64,000 nucleotides of DNA from CAYZWU01 sp964482235. GTDB taxonomy: Bacteria; Planctomycetota; B15-G4; CAYZWU01. Location of the stretch: the NCBI GenBank assembly GCA_964482235.1, contig CAYZWU010000018.1:28822-92821 (forward strand). Reading direction: 5' to 3'. The translations under genes were made by a program, and so were the position numbers. Of the stretch, positions 35,455 to 46,485 are shown one piece after another; the stretch's first letter is position 1; the number at the start of each line of letters is the position of its first letter. The notes under the pieces are model-generated. The model did no database searches. It was not told the origin of the DNA and saw only the letters and a list, made by a program, of their open reading frames with translations.

Positions 35455-37038
35455 ATGATCACGCTGAGCCCGCTCGACATCACCGTCCTGTTCGTCTATC
35501 TCGTCGCGCTGATCGGTATCGGCATGATGGTCAGCTACCGCCGCCGCCTCGAGGACGACAAGTTTCTCGCGGGCCGCAGCTTCGGCTGGTTCAACGTGGG
35601 GCTATCCATCTTCGCCACCAATCTCGGGCCCTCCTTCCTGATCGCCGCCTGCAGCGCCGCCTACGCCACCGGCATGGTGACTGCCAACTTCGAGTGGCTG
35701 GCCTGGTTCTTTCTCCTGCTTCTGGCCATGGTCTTCGCACCCCATTACCTCGGGACCGGCGTCAGCACGATGCCCGAATTCATCAGGCGCCGCTTCGGGG
35801 AGCGGGCGGCCGAATTCCTCTCGTGGTACGCTCTCCTTTCCACCGTGGTGCTCTGGCTCGGCGGCACGCTCTACGCCGGCGGCGTCCTGCTGAGCCAGAT
35901 CATGGGCTGGGAGCTCTGGCCGTCGTTGCTCCTTCTCATGACGATCGCCACGAGCTTCACCGTGGCCGGCGGGCTCGCGGCCGTGATCGTGACCGATTCG
36001 TTCCAGGCGATCCTGATGATCGTCGGCGCCGGCGCGCTGGCCGTGATCGGATTCGTCAAGGCGGGAGGGGCGGCCGGGCTCGCCGAGGCAATTCCCGCCG
36101 ATCACTGGAAGCTGATCCGCGCCGCAGACGATCCGACCTATCCCTGGCCGGCGATCTTTCTCGGCTACCCGATCCTGGGTATCTGGTTCTGGTGCACCGA
36201 CCAGACCATCGTTCAGCGTGTTCTCGGCGCCCGCGACATCGGCCAGGGGCAGAAGGGCTGCGCCTTCGCGGCCTTTCTCAAGATCCTGCCGCCCTTCATC
36301 TTCATGGTGCCGGGGATTGCCTGCATCGTCCTTCATCCCGGGCTCGAGAACCCGGACGAAGCGTTCCTGACCATGGTGGCGAACCATCTCCCCGCCGGGA
36401 TGTCGGGCCTGATCGTGGCCGTGCTGATCGCGGCGTTGATCTCCACGATCGACTCGGGGCTCAACTCCTTCAGCACGATCCTGACGCTCGACATCTACGT
36501 CAAGAAGTACAGACCCCGCGCGACGGGGAAGGAGATCAAGCGAGTCGGCCGCCTGGTGACCATCGGCGCTGCAATCGTTGCCGTGGGCTGTGCCCTGGCC
36601 ATGCAGTGGGCGGGGAAGAACATGTTCGATCTGCTCCAGAGCATCATTGCCTACTTCGCACCGCCCGTGGCGGCGGTCTTCGTCGTGGGAGTGCTCTGGC
36701 GCCGCGCGACGTCGTCGGCCGCTGTTCCGGCCTTCTACGCCGGCTCCGCCGTTTCGCTGGGAATCGGGCTGATGGACTACATGAAGTTTCCCCGCGAGGG
36801 TTTCTGGCCGCACTTCATGCTCATGGCTTTTTTTCTCTTTGTCGCCATCTCCCTTTTCATGGTCGCTGTTTCCCTGTTGACGCGCAATGCGGCCTGGGAG
36901 GAGGAACTCTCCCGTCCGGGCTCTGCCGGGGGATCCGGGCGCAGAGGCGCCCGAAAGGTCTGGATCATGTGGGGAGTGCTCACCCTGGTGATGGTCGGCC
37001 TGTACGCCTTCTTCACCGCGATATCATCGAATGCCTGA
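35455..37038 (+). CDS. Sodium:solute symporter (SSS family)
   Basis: 527 aa with about 13-14 membrane segments. The N-terminus (DITVLFVYLVALIGIGMMVS) and 'DKFLAGRSFGWFNVGLSIFA' are the SSS start, while 'LPAGMSGLIVAVLIAALIST' and the following 'DSGLNSFSTILTLDIYVKK' are the conserved core of sugar/sodium (SGLT-like) members. It imports a solute with sodium; the substrate cannot be read, though many planctomycete members take up sugars or related compounds. The 3' end is 10 bp from the oppositely oriented gamma-glutamyltransferase gene. Confidence 0.92.
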   Translation: MITLSPLDITVLFVYLVALIGIGMMVSYRRRLEDDKFLAGRSFGWFNVGLSIFATNLGPSFLIAACSAAYATGMVTANFEWLAWFFLLLLAMVFAPHYLGTGVSTMPEFIRRRFGERAAEFLSWYALLSTVVLWLGGTLYAGGVLLSQIMGWELWPSLLLLMTIATSFTVAGGLAAVIVTDSFQAILMIVGAGALAVIGFVKAGGAAGLAEAIPADHWKLIRAADDPTYPWPAIFLGYPILGIWFWCTDQTIVQRVLGARDIGQGQKGCAFAAFLKILPPFIFMVPGIACIVLHPGLENPDEAFLTMVANHLPAGMSGLIVAVLIAALISTIDSGLNSFSTILTLDIYVKKYRPRATGKEIKRVGRLVTIGAAIVAVGCALAMQWAGKNMFDLLQSIIAYFAPPVAAVFVVGVLWRRATSSAAVPAFYAGSAVSLGIGLMDYMKFPREGFWPHFMLMAFFLFVAISLFMVAVSLLTRNAAWEEELSRPGSAGGSGRRGARKVWIMWGVLTLVMVGLYAFFTAISSNA

Positions 37039-37048
37039 GATCATCGAG

Positions 37049-38662
37049 TCAGATTGTTCGCGCGAACCCTGTGCGGCGTCCGTCCTGGGCCACATGAAGC
37101 GTCCCGTCGTAGTCGATGACGAGCGCGCCGACCAGGCCCGTCGACGAGGAAGGCCGGCTCTTCACGTATTGAATGCCGCGCTTGTCCAGCATGTCGAACA
37201 CCGCCTGGCCGTAGTGGCTCTCGAACAGGATCTTGCCGTCCTGGCGCGGGAGGGCGAAGCGGGGGAGGTTCATCGCCGCGGCAGGGGATAGATTCCATTC
37301 CACTATTCCGGATCCGTACTGATAGGGGCCGTGGACGAAACCGAAACCGGGCGATCCGACGATGATCCGCGGCTTTCCGTCCTTGAAGAGTGCGTAGCTC
37401 GTCGAGATGCCGGGTGCGATGCCGCCCGAGCCGTGGGCGTGGTTCTTGCTGATCACGTAGGCGGCGTAGACGCCGTCCACGACGATGCCGGCGCCGAAGG
37501 CCGTGGGGCTGTTGATGGAGTGCGTCCCCCAGGCGCAGTTTCCCGCAGCATCGCGAACAACGAGAAAGCAGGTGTTGAAGATGGCGTCGAGGCTCAGCTC
37601 GCGCAGCGGGCTGCTGACTACGAAATCCGCTCTCTTCCGTGCATATTCGGGTGAAACGAACCGTTCGTGCGTCTCCTTCGAGTATTCCTTCGTGGAGAGG
37701 AAGACCTCTTCCATGATCCTGATCTGTCGATAGACGGACTCCCGGCTCTCCCGAGCGGAACCCGAGGCTCTCAGATCGATGGCCTCGTTCAGGTGCAGCG
37801 CGTAGGTGATCAATCCGGCAGCCGACACCTGGTGGCTGCGGTAGCTCCCCTCGAGCTTACCTTCCTTGACCTCGATCAGCTCCTTCCAGCGGGCCATGTC
37901 CTTTTTCGTGATCTTGCCGCCGTCGGACCTGGCCCGGTCCACGTAGCAGGATGCAAACTTCCCCTCGTAGAAGGCCGCGGGCCCGTCGGCCGCGACAGTT
38001 TCGAGAATCTTGCCGAGCTCTGTCTGTTCGAGCTTCTCGCCCGGCTCGAGGAACCGGCCCTCCTTAGTCCAGAGAGCCTTGCCTTCCGGGTGGCGAACTC
38101 CCCGCTTCTTCGCCGCCTCGACGATGCCGCGAAAGATGAGAGCACCTTCGAGGGCGTGAGTGATGGCCGGCTCGAAGATTTTTTTCCAGGGCAGCTTACC
38201 GAACTTTTCATGGGCGGCGTGAAGACCTGCCAGAAAACCCGGCACCGGCATGGCGCGCCCGGTCTGCGTGATCGGGGACTCCCTGTCGAAGTCGTAGGAC
38301 TCCGCCTTCGCCGGCCCGAACCGCCCGCCGGCCCCGCTCGTCTTGCCCGTACTGGCATCGAAGACAGTGATTCCGAAGGCTCCGCCGATCGACGTGAGGC
38401 CCGGCTCCACCACCGTCTGCGTCAGGGCCGCGGCCATGTAGGCGTCAGCGGCGTTTCCCCCTTCTCGCAGAGTCCAGAGAGCTGCCTCCGTGGCCTGCAT
38501 CGACGTGGTGGTCACGGCAGCGCTTCCACCCGTTGCGTAGTGGTCCGATCGTTGAGACTGCTGCGCGTGCGCGTCCCGGCAAATAAATCCAGGCAGGGCG
38601 GGAATCAAGGAAGTTGCGGCGGCTGTACGCAGGAAAGCTCGACGATCGATTTTCCCGTTCAT
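37049..38662 (-). CDS. Gamma-glutamyltransferase family protein (Tat-exported)
   Basis: 537 aa. The start MNGKIDRRAFLRTAAA is a twin-arginine signal. The N-terminal large-subunit-like half has ATEAALWTLREGGNAADAY and GLTSIGGAFGI. The conserved cleavage site of the family (catalytic Thr at the start of the small subunit) corresponds to T364 in IFNTCFLVVRDAAGN: the Thr is kept, but the usual TTHxS becomes TCFLV, so processing may differ. The small-subunit motif GIAPGISTSY and 'GSPGFGF' follow. These enzymes transfer or hydrolyse gamma-glutamyl groups, e.g. of glutathione, in the periplasm. It converges with the symporter next door; the sources of its substrate are not evident. Confidence 0.88.
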   Translation of the reverse strand: MNGKIDRRAFLRTAAATSLIPALPGFICRDAHAQQSQRSDHYATGGSAAVTTTSMQATEAALWTLREGGNAADAYMAAALTQTVVEPGLTSIGGAFGITVFDASTGKTSGAGGRFGPAKAESYDFDRESPITQTGRAMPVPGFLAGLHAAHEKFGKLPWKKIFEPAITHALEGALIFRGIVEAAKKRGVRHPEGKALWTKEGRFLEPGEKLEQTELGKILETVAADGPAAFYEGKFASCYVDRARSDGGKITKKDMARWKELIEVKEGKLEGSYRSHQVSAAGLITYALHLNEAIDLRASGSARESRESVYRQIRIMEEVFLSTKEYSKETHERFVSPEYARKRADFVVSSPLRELSLDAIFNTCFLVVRDAAGNCAWGTHSINSPTAFGAGIVVDGVYAAYVISKNHAHGSGGIAPGISTSYALFKDGKPRIIVGSPGFGFVHGPYQYGSGIVEWNLSPAAAMNLPRFALPRQDGKILFESHYGQAVFDMLDKRGIQYVKSRPSSSTGLVGALVIDYDGTLHVAQDGRRTGFARTI

Positions 38663-38688
38663 TTGTTTTCTCCGACGTTGAAGCCCGA

Positions 38689-41600
38689 TCAGAGCGCCTC
38701 CATCTCGACGGTCAGCTCGACCGGCTTGCCGTGTTCGATATCCACGACGATGTCCTTGTCCCTGTAGCTGTCGGCTGTGATCCGGATGATAGATTGCCCA
38801 AGGAGGGCGTTAGTGTAAACTTGGAAATCATCATTGAAACCCACATGGCGAAGCTCCCTGCCCGTGCTGAGCGAAGTTGCTCCATAGTAGCGGATCTCGG
38901 TGCCGCCGGCATCCACGGCTTTCAGGTGGATCACGCCGCAGGGCCTCATGTGAATGGTTCCCAGGTCAAGCGACTGTCCGCCACTCAGCTCGAAGGGTGC
39001 AGATTCGAAATCCATGAAATCAGTGGCGTGGATGAGCAGGCGATGCGTCCCGTCGGGGATTCCCTCCAGGCGGAACGGGTCGCTGCCTTCCTTACCTGGA
39101 GAATCCATGAAGACCTGTTCGCCGTCACTGTCAATGATACTGAAGTGGAGGGAATGAACCATGTCGAGGACGGCTGCACTGTTACCGATTCTACCTGTCA
39201 CGGTATTGTCCGGCATGGTGAGCGTTATTTCATGGGCTCCCTGGATCTTGTCAGGCAAGACAAGGTCGGGGAGATCGATCCAGGCACGATTTCTCCGCAC
39301 AATGACGCTCCAGCGTCCCGGCCTGATGCTCCTCACGAAGAACCGGCCTGCCGCGTCGGTCACGGTCGTGTGGTGCGTTTCCATTTTGAGAGGATTCCCG
39401 GGAATATCCAGGCTGTTGATGGCATTCGAGATGGCAACCATCAACTGGAACTCCTTGCTGTTCGCTGAGACCTGATCCTCGTTGATACCTGTCAGCTTCC
39501 CGCTGCGAAGAGCTTCGACCAGCTCGGCATCGAACATGTCATCAGTCACCAGCCCTTGTTCGAAGATGGACCGGACCCACTCGATGTAATCCTCTTCGAT
39601 CCCCGGTACATCTTTGCAGAGGAATTCGACCTCCACGTTTGCTACAGGCGATCCATCCACACGCCTCAAGGTGCCTGAAAGCGCGACTCCCTTCCCGGAA
39701 TCGGTGAACTCCGGCCTGAACTCGATCGTTGTCAAGGCTCCATCCTTGACAACGAACTCCCTTTGCAGCGAGCCGAGGCGATTGAACAGGAGGGTCGCTT
39801 TCCACGTACCGGCCTCGAGCCTGATACTCATCCTCGAGGACAGATCACCGGAGTAGAGATCCCTTTCCGCCTTCATGAAGCCGTCGCTGCTGTCCCCGGA
39901 AATCTTGTAGTCTTCAGCAGGGAATCGCTGATCATCCTTCTCCAGAACCAAACGGAACCGTTTTTCCGGCAAGTTGTCGAAACCGTCGAAGATGATCTGC
40001 ATTTTCCCCCATCGCTTCAGCGGGACGGCCAGGTCGGTCAGGGACTGCCCTTTCTCGAGCGAGATCGGCATGCCTGTCTGGAGGGGCATCCCGTCCCCGT
40101 CCACGACGAGCCTGTAGTCACCCGGTTCCAGTCCGATCATGGTGAATCGACCACCCTGGGTCACTCTGCCCGTATGTTCCGGATCTCCCGTCCAGCCCTG
40201 CATGGCCTCCACCCTGTATCCTGGACCAGCAGGCTTGGATTTGACACTTACCTCAGGCAGGACGAGCGGTTCTCCGGAGCGTTCGTCGATCACGACACCC
40301 CGGATCGAGGCACCTTCGGCCTGAAGATCCCTCTCGACGATTCCGGGTTCGGCAAAGGTGATCGACTGCATTCCGGGGGCTTCGTTGAGAGTGTCGCTAT
40401 GTGCAATTATTACCGAGTACTGCATTGGCTTCAGCTTGTACAGTTCGAATCGTCCATCGGCGTCGCTCGAGGCTTTTTTCATCTCGAAGCGCGATATTTT
40501 TGGCCTTACTTTCAGGTTATTTAAATCGATTTCTCCAGGGACAGCCAAGATGTCCCAGTCAGGGAGAGGAGATCCGTCGCAGTCGTAGAGAGTGCCTCGC
40601 CAGGTCACGTACCTCTCCAGGCAGCCGAAGTCGACCTTGATATCTTGATCCTTCAGCTCGACCTTTTTTTCTTCCGTCGTGAAGCCTGACACTTCAGGAG
40701 TCTTCCAAAAGGGCATTTCAGCCCTGACTGTCACGCTCCCTGGCAACACGGGCGGCGTGCGATAGAAGCCGTTCCTGTCCGTGACCGCGGCCCGGGTCCA
40801 GTACCCCGCTTTCTCGTTGATGATGTAGATCGGCAGGTCGGCGATGGGATCTCCCTTGTCGCTCAGAGCCTGACCATGGGCGCAAAAACCCTTCTTCAAC
40901 CGGAGCAAGACCGATTTGTTCCCATCTGGAGGCGTGTCGACCGGGATGATCGCATAATCACGATGCAAGGCCACGATCTTGTCGTCGTACTCGTCGACTC
41001 CCCTGAGAACGAAACGGCCGTCCTCATCGGTTGTCGTGTTCGAACAGATTTCCGTGAAACCCGCGCGATACTTGATTATCGCCAGTCCGCCCAGTCCTTC
41101 CGTGCCCACGACGGCTCCTGCGACGGGTACTCCAGTGGTGTCGCACACCACGCGGCCTCTAACCGTGAAACCGCGGTCGAGCTTCGCGTCATTGCCGTCG
41201 AGCTTGTGTTCCTCTATCAGAATCCGTTCGTCGCAGTGGGTCGACGAGTTGATGTCAACGATGTACGGTCCCTTCCACCCCACGGGAACACGGTAGCAGC
41301 CGTTCTCATCCCGTACGGTAGTGTGCACGAACTCCCATTTTTCGAGCGCTTTCCTGTAATCACCAGGGATGAGGTGGAAATCAAAGGCCCGGATAGGCTC
41401 GCCCGTCTTGCTGTCCGTCACCCGGCCCGAGACATAACAGACGGCGCCCGGCTTCACCGGCACCCTTTCGGGACGGGAGGGAAAGTCGTCCTCGTCAGCG
41501 ATGCCAGGCTGCTTCATTCTTTCGGGACCGCCTCGATCGGCGGCTTCGATGGGGCTGGAATTATCAAGGGCAGCGACCTTGCCTGCCGGAATTCCATCCT

Positions 41601-42304
41601 CCCTGTCCGTCAGCAGGGTGAAGCAGACCACGCCGGAGAGCACGACGAGCACAGCCATGACACCGACGACCATCTTGGAGCCGATCGAGGCCGAGGTCCC
41701 GGCAAGGGACGCACTCTGCAGCGTGGTCTGAGCAGCCGCCGTGCCGGCAGCCAGGCCGGCCGTCGTGGCCGCATCGAAGCCGGCCAGCGGCGCCAGCGCC
41801 ACGGTCCAGGCCTTTCCATCGCTGCCATAGGCCGCGTCGAGCTGCGAGCGGAGCCTTGCGAGGCCTCGCCTGATCCGGGTTCTCACCGTTTCGACCGGCA
41901 GGCCGAGCCTTGAAGCCACCTCGCGCGGCGGCAGCGCCTCGTAGAAGTGAAGCACGATCACATCGCGATAGGGACTTTCGAGCTCCTGCACGGCAGCCAC
42001 GACCTTCTGTCTGGCCTCCTCGCGTGCCGCGATCTCCGCCGGCGAGGGCACTGCGCGATCCGGCACAGATGATTCTTCCCTCATCTTGCGCCGTGCGTCG
42101 CTCTTGCGGATGTTGATCGACAGGTTGCGGACCACCCTGGCGAGCCACGGCTTCAGCGGCCGGTCGGTCCGGGGGGGGATGCCTCATGGCCGCCATCCAG
42201 GTTTGCTGGGCCACGTCGGCCGCACCGTGCTCATCGAGGAGGAGGCTCTGCGCCAGCCCCCGCACGAAATCCCTGTGACTCAGAAGTTCTTCCACGTTCA
42301 TCAT
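38689..42304 (-). CDS. Sigma-70 factor fused to membrane anchor and carboxypeptidase-regulatory-like repeats (one-base frameshift)
   Basis: Read with one base removed from the eight-G run at 42171-42178, this becomes one frame of 1204 codons. The N-terminus (MMNVEELLSHRDFVRGLAQS, then AADVAQQTWMAAMRHPP) is sigma region 2; after the shift come 'WLARVVRNLSINIRKSDA' and region 4 at ~101-160 (YRDVIVLHFYEALPPREVAS, then VRTRIRRGLARL). A membrane helix lies at ~210-232 (MVVGVMAVLVVLSGVVCF). The remaining ~970 residues are CarboxypepD_reg-type beta-sandwich repeats ('VSGRVTDSKTGEPI', 'GRFVLRGVD'). In relatives the sigma part is membrane-tethered by the repeats. As written, translation from 42304 stops early in the wrong frame and the 38689 frame opens at 42135. 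The ribosome site GGAGGGG precedes 42304. Confidence 0.85.
42171..42178. other. Homopolymer tract at the frameshift in the sigma-factor fusion gene
   Basis: Eight consecutive G on the plus strand (eight C in the gene). A seven-base tract would restore a continuous sigma region 2 to region 4 reading. It is either a sequencing/assembly error or a phase-variable site. Confidence 0.7.
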
Positions 42305-42468
42305 GGTGAGGCCCCTCCAGATCAACCGCTCTCGACAGGATAACAAACAGCAGGAACTTGCGTTAATGAAACACGTTCCCGTTCCTGCCCCTTGACACAG
42401 CGCGGAGGGGTGAATCGGTTCAGCCAAATCGGGAGAAATCGTTTTTTTTTGAATCGTTGCGCCCCGGC

Positions 42469-45189
42469 TCACCGCGCCCGGATCGTCACGGTCTCGTGGG
42501 GTTCGATGTCGAAAACGATCGGATCGACGGGAAGCGTGCCGCCCGGGATCGCCTGCTCCACCACGGTGCAGAGCTCCGCATGGGTGAAGGGGAAGATCGA
42601 CCTCAGCTTCACACCCGTTGCAGCGATTCCGGCGATCTCCTGGATCCTGAAGATGACGTCGCTGTCGCCGTTGAACTCGGCCTTCTTCACCGCCAGGAGG
42701 ATCACGTTGTCGCGGCTCAGGCTGAAGAAGCTCTCCGACGGGGCCGGTGCGTCGCCAAAGCCGCCTTCTTCTCCCTTGCCCAAAAAAAAGACGGCCTCCA
42801 GGGGAAGGTCGAAGGAGCAGCCGAAACGGACCGTGTGAACGGCCGCCATCGAGCCGGGCGGAATCGAGGCCGTGGTGATCGCGTAGTGGAACCGGCTGAC
42901 CTGGATGCCGTTGTCCATGCTCGTGATGGTGACGATCCCCTGGTCCTTCGTGTCGCCCTGGTCGAGCTTCTGGACGACCTTGTTGACGATCGTCGCTTCC
43001 TCGGGGTCGAAGGCCGAGCTGTGGTGGAAAGGCCCGCCGATCTCGTTGAAGAACGACTCCCGGTTCGCCATCGTCACGCCGAAGCCCGACGCTTCCCGCA
43101 GGTCGATGGCGTGCTGCGAGACGAAGTTCCCCACGTAGGCGCCGGGAAGATAATCCCGGTCGGGACGGATCACGGCGTTCGGGTTCTCGATCCCGGCCTG
43201 GGCTCCCTCGGAGACGGCGAGATCGAAGGGGAAGGTGAGCGAGTAATGCTCCGAGTGATCGGCAAAGGGCACGAACCGCATTCGACTCCTGTCCATCGTG
43301 TTTGCCAGGTCGATCCGCTTGACGCCGGCGTGGAGAACGATCCGCAGCTGCGTCAGGGGCAGGGACTCGAAATCGACCGCCAGCTCGCCGCTCACCGGGC
43401 CGGAGCTGCCGCTGATCGTCGCCTTCCCGATCGGCAGCTTCTCGTGGACGCCGATGAAGTCGTCCCCGTTGTTCGCCCGGATCAGGCCGTTGAAGGCGAA
43501 CTCGCTCGCTCCGTTGACCAGCTCGCGGCCCGTTTCCTTGTCGACGATGCTGAGGCCTTGCGGGTCGGCGGTCACGATGTAGAAGTCGTTCTCCAGGATC
43601 GTGCCGCCACCGGAGAGAAACACCCTGTCCGGGTAGACGGGCGGCGTGGAGACCGCTTCGCCGTAATAGACCTTCTGCCCCAGCGCGGGGACGCTCTCCG
43701 CAATGAACGCGATCGTGGAGTCTCCGAGCTTCTGGTAGGGGATCTCGGCCTGGGTCGCGCCGTCCTTGATGATGAAGGCGCTGCCGTAGAGAGGAGCGGG
43801 AATCTCGACCCGGACGGGGTCTGTCCTCTCCCAGGAGAGGGAGTTGAACACGAGGATCGCCGGGCCGGAAAAACCCGATCCCCGTCCCAGCGCCTCGAGA
43901 CCGGTGTCCAGTAGGGAGCAGCTCGCCCTGTAGGCCCGGGCCGACTCCATGAACTTGTAGAGGTTCGCCCTGTCGATCTCCGCCTTGGTGAGCAGGCCGG
44001 GCCATCCGACGCCCGACCCGGAATGCTCGTCGATGTTGAGGATCTCGTGATAGACGCCGTCGATCTCCTCGACCGGATAGCTGCCGCCCCTCAGGAAGTC
44101 GATGGCCGCCAGCTTCTCACCCGTGAGAACCTGGTCCCCGGCGACGCGTGCCGCGGCCTGGCCGACGGGTACGCCGCAGTTGACCGTCCCGGCCCAGAAG
44201 CCGGCCGAATCGCCGGAATAGACAGGGAAGCTGCCGGGGTAGGTCTGCTCCATGTACCGGAAGAACTCGCCGGGAGTGGCGAGGATCAGCTCGATCGAGT
44301 GGGTCGAATTCCACCACGCCACGTTGTTGATCACGTTGACCACGTTGTTCGCCATGCCGTTGTCGCCCGTGCCGTCGATCACGAGGATGGCGTCGTAGGG
44401 ATAGCCGGCCGCTTCCCACTCGGCGATCTTGCCGAGCAGGCCCTGCTCCATCTGGGTGTGGTTGCCGTGCAGCGAGTACTCGAAGGCGCCCTCGAGGTAG
44501 TGGCCGTATCCCATCCAGGTGAGGACGCGGCTGCCGTCCGGGCCTTCCCAGTAGAACGGCCTCTCGGCCATGGGGATCTTTGCCGCACCGCCGAGCCAAG
44601 TGTTCGGTCCGGTGAGAAAGTAGGGGCACCCGCTCTGCGACATGACCTGGGGCATGGCCTGCGACCAGCCCGGCACGTCGTTCATCGCCACCGTGTCGAT
44701 CGTCACGCCGTGATCGCTGCGCAGCCGCTGGGCCGGATAGAGGAAGCGGTTCATCTCCTCCGATCCCAGCATGCTGGAGTGCATGTTCGCGTAGCCGCCG
44801 CAGACGGCGATCCGTCCGGCGCTGACGAAGTCGAAGAGCTCGGCGACCTTCGCCGGGTCGTCCGTCCGCTCGAGCCACTGTTCGAGCTGCCAGATGCTCT
44901 CGATCGTCCACTTGAAATCGGGGTAGGTGTGGAGATAGCCGATAACCTGGTCGATCCGCGCCTTGCACTCCTCCGCCACGTCGTCGGGCGGCGCGGTGAA
45001 TCCGATGTCGCAGTGGGTGAGCTGCACGATGTAGACCTTCTGGATCGTGTCTTCCCGGCTGGAGGCGGATTGTTTCTCGTCTCCAGGAGCGGAGGAAGCC
45101 GTCAAGGCCGTGGCGCCCGGAACGGCGCACATCAGGAGGAGGAACGAGAGGGAGAGCGACACGGCGTAGAGGACCACTTGTTTATTCAT
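42469..45189 (-). CDS. Secreted glycoside hydrolase family 38-like enzyme
   Basis: 906 aa from the ATG at 45189, with GGAAGG upstream; an in-frame start at 45282 is less likely. A signal peptide or lipoprotein-like start (VVLYAVSLSLSFLLLMC) precedes 'YIVQLTHCDIGFTAPPDDV', where HxD of the family's metal site is read, then 'FKWTIESIWQLEQWL', and the region of the family nucleophile 'AMNDVPGWSQAMPQVMSQSG', which here carries the D in NDVPG. The C-terminal half has the beta-sandwich domains of GH38/GH57-like alpha-mannosidases. It probably hydrolyses alpha-linked mannose or a related sugar outside the cytoplasm. The neighbouring sigma/CarboxypepD gene and SPASM gene do not indicate the substrate. 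Confidence 0.85.
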   Translation of the reverse strand: MNKQVVLYAVSLSLSFLLLMCAVPGATALTASSAPGDEKQSASSREDTIQKVYIVQLTHCDIGFTAPPDDVAEECKARIDQVIGYLHTYPDFKWTIESIWQLEQWLERTDDPAKVAELFDFVSAGRIAVCGGYANMHSSMLGSEEMNRFLYPAQRLRSDHGVTIDTVAMNDVPGWSQAMPQVMSQSGCPYFLTGPNTWLGGAAKIPMAERPFYWEGPDGSRVLTWMGYGHYLEGAFEYSLHGNHTQMEQGLLGKIAEWEAAGYPYDAILVIDGTGDNGMANNVVNVINNVAWWNSTHSIELILATPGEFFRYMEQTYPGSFPVYSGDSAGFWAGTVNCGVPVGQAAARVAGDQVLTGEKLAAIDFLRGGSYPVEEIDGVYHEILNIDEHSGSGVGWPGLLTKAEIDRANLYKFMESARAYRASCSLLDTGLEALGRGSGFSGPAILVFNSLSWERTDPVRVEIPAPLYGSAFIIKDGATQAEIPYQKLGDSTIAFIAESVPALGQKVYYGEAVSTPPVYPDRVFLSGGGTILENDFYIVTADPQGLSIVDKETGRELVNGASEFAFNGLIRANNGDDFIGVHEKLPIGKATISGSSGPVSGELAVDFESLPLTQLRIVLHAGVKRIDLANTMDRSRMRFVPFADHSEHYSLTFPFDLAVSEGAQAGIENPNAVIRPDRDYLPGAYVGNFVSQHAIDLREASGFGVTMANRESFFNEIGGPFHHSSAFDPEEATIVNKVVQKLDQGDTKDQGIVTITSMDNGIQVSRFHYAITTASIPPGSMAAVHTVRFGCSFDLPLEAVFFLGKGEEGGFGDAPAPSESFFSLSRDNVILLAVKKAEFNGDSDVIFRIQEIAGIAATGVKLRSIFPFTHAELCTVVEQAIPGGTLPVDPIVFDIEPHETVTIRAR

Positions 45190-45420
45190 CTTGCTGACCT
45201 TCCTGAAGGCGGCGACTACCGGCTTAGGTATCAAAACAAAATTATATATCAATGCCGCCGGAAATGAAGCCCCTTTCAGCACCGGATCGTCTCATCAGGC
45301 TCCGGTCTTGTTTTTTTTTGAAACCTCCAGGGTACATTCATCGTATCAGGGAAATGATCCATTGTCATATGGGACTCTTGCACAGGCATCAGACACCCGG
45401 GCGCAGAGCCAAGGTCAACC

Positions 45421-46485
45421 ATGTACAAGAAAATTTCAACACTCATCAAGTGCAACATCGCTTCTTTCTTTCCGGGAATCCTCGACCTGTTCGGGATCTC
45501 CCCCTACGTGGTGAACATCCGGCTGACAACGCGGTGCACGGGAAGATGCCTCACCTGCAACCACTGGAAAGGAGAGCCGATCAACGAGCTCACGACCGGG
45601 CAGTGGAAGAAGATCATCAGGAACCTCGCAAGGCGCGGCTTCTCGAGAGTGATCTTCACGGGGGGGGACATCCTGCTGAGGCCCGACCTGGTCGAGCTGA
45701 TCGGATTCTGCAACGAGATGTCCCTGCGCGTCTCGCTGATCACCAACGCCTTTTCCATCGACCGCGATGTCGCCGGGAAAATCGTTGCCGCCCGTCCATA
45801 CAGCATCGTCGTCTCTCTCGACAAGATCGATGACGAGTACGCCGAGCAGCGCGGCATCAGCCAGGCTGCCGAAAAGGTCACCGGGGCCTGCAAGGTGCTG
45901 AAGGATGCGGTCGAGGGAACGGGGATCCATGTCAACATCGTCCCGATCATCATGAGGGACACGATCGACTCCGTGAGAAAGGTGGTGGAGTTTGCCGTCA
46001 GGACAGGCATCCCCGTGATGAGCCTCAACCTCATCCACTTCACCCACTACTTCTTCGACAACGACTACAACAGGAGGCAGCATGATGTGGACAGGGAGAG
46101 GCTGAACGACCTGATACTCTGGCTTGCCAGGCGGAAGGAGGCGGATCCCACGCTCCTGGGATACAAGTACGTGGAGCTCGACTACGCCAGAAATCACTTC
46201 GAGGACCACAACCAGCGAAGCCTGCCCTGCCTGCAGACGGCGGTGAAGATCTGCATCGATCCGAACGGCGACGTCAGAGCCTGCTGTTCCACCGAGGTGA
46301 TCGGCAACGTGCTGGAGAGCGGCCTGGAAAACATCGTCAACAGTCCGCGTCACATCACCAGGGTCAAGGACTGCCTGAGGAAGAACTGCCCGGGCTGCTG
46401 CTGCCGGCACCAGCTGAACCTGAAGCTTCACCTACGTTCGAACATCAGGGAGATCGCTTTCAGGAAAGGCCTGCTGAAGCTGTGA
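45421..46485 (+). CDS. Radical SAM/SPASM protein
   Basis: 354 aa. The cluster motif is C39, C43 and C46 in TTRCTGRCLTCNHWK. The SPASM-type tail has CLQTAVKICIDPNGDVRACC and a dense cysteine cluster NCPGCCCRH for auxiliary iron-sulfur clusters. Such proteins mature peptides or modify sugars and other small molecules, with MoaA-like cofactors or substrates. No precursor peptide gene is obvious beside it. It is the only plus-strand gene between the GH38 gene and the giant propeller gene. The ribosome site AAGG is weak. Confidence 0.85.
   Translation: MYKKISTLIKCNIASFFPGILDLFGISPYVVNIRLTTRCTGRCLTCNHWKGEPINELTTGQWKKIIRNLARRGFSRVIFTGGDILLRPDLVELIGFCNEMSLRVSLITNAFSIDRDVAGKIVAARPYSIVVSLDKIDDEYAEQRGISQAAEKVTGACKVLKDAVEGTGIHVNIVPIIMRDTIDSVRKVVEFAVRTGIPVMSLNLIHFTHYFFDNDYNRRQHDVDRERLNDLILWLARRKEADPTLLGYKYVELDYARNHFEDHNQRSLPCLQTAVKICIDPNGDVRACCSTEVIGNVLESGLENIVNSPRHITRVKDCLRKNCPGCCCRHQLNLKLHLRSNIREIAFRKGLLKL

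Noticed and set aside
41564..44005. Minus-strand frame covering part of the sigma gene and the GH38 gene
   Set aside because: Only its 42304-42178 part is real (sigma region 2); the rest is an out-of-frame reading of the GH38 and sigma genes. The frameshifted model explains it.
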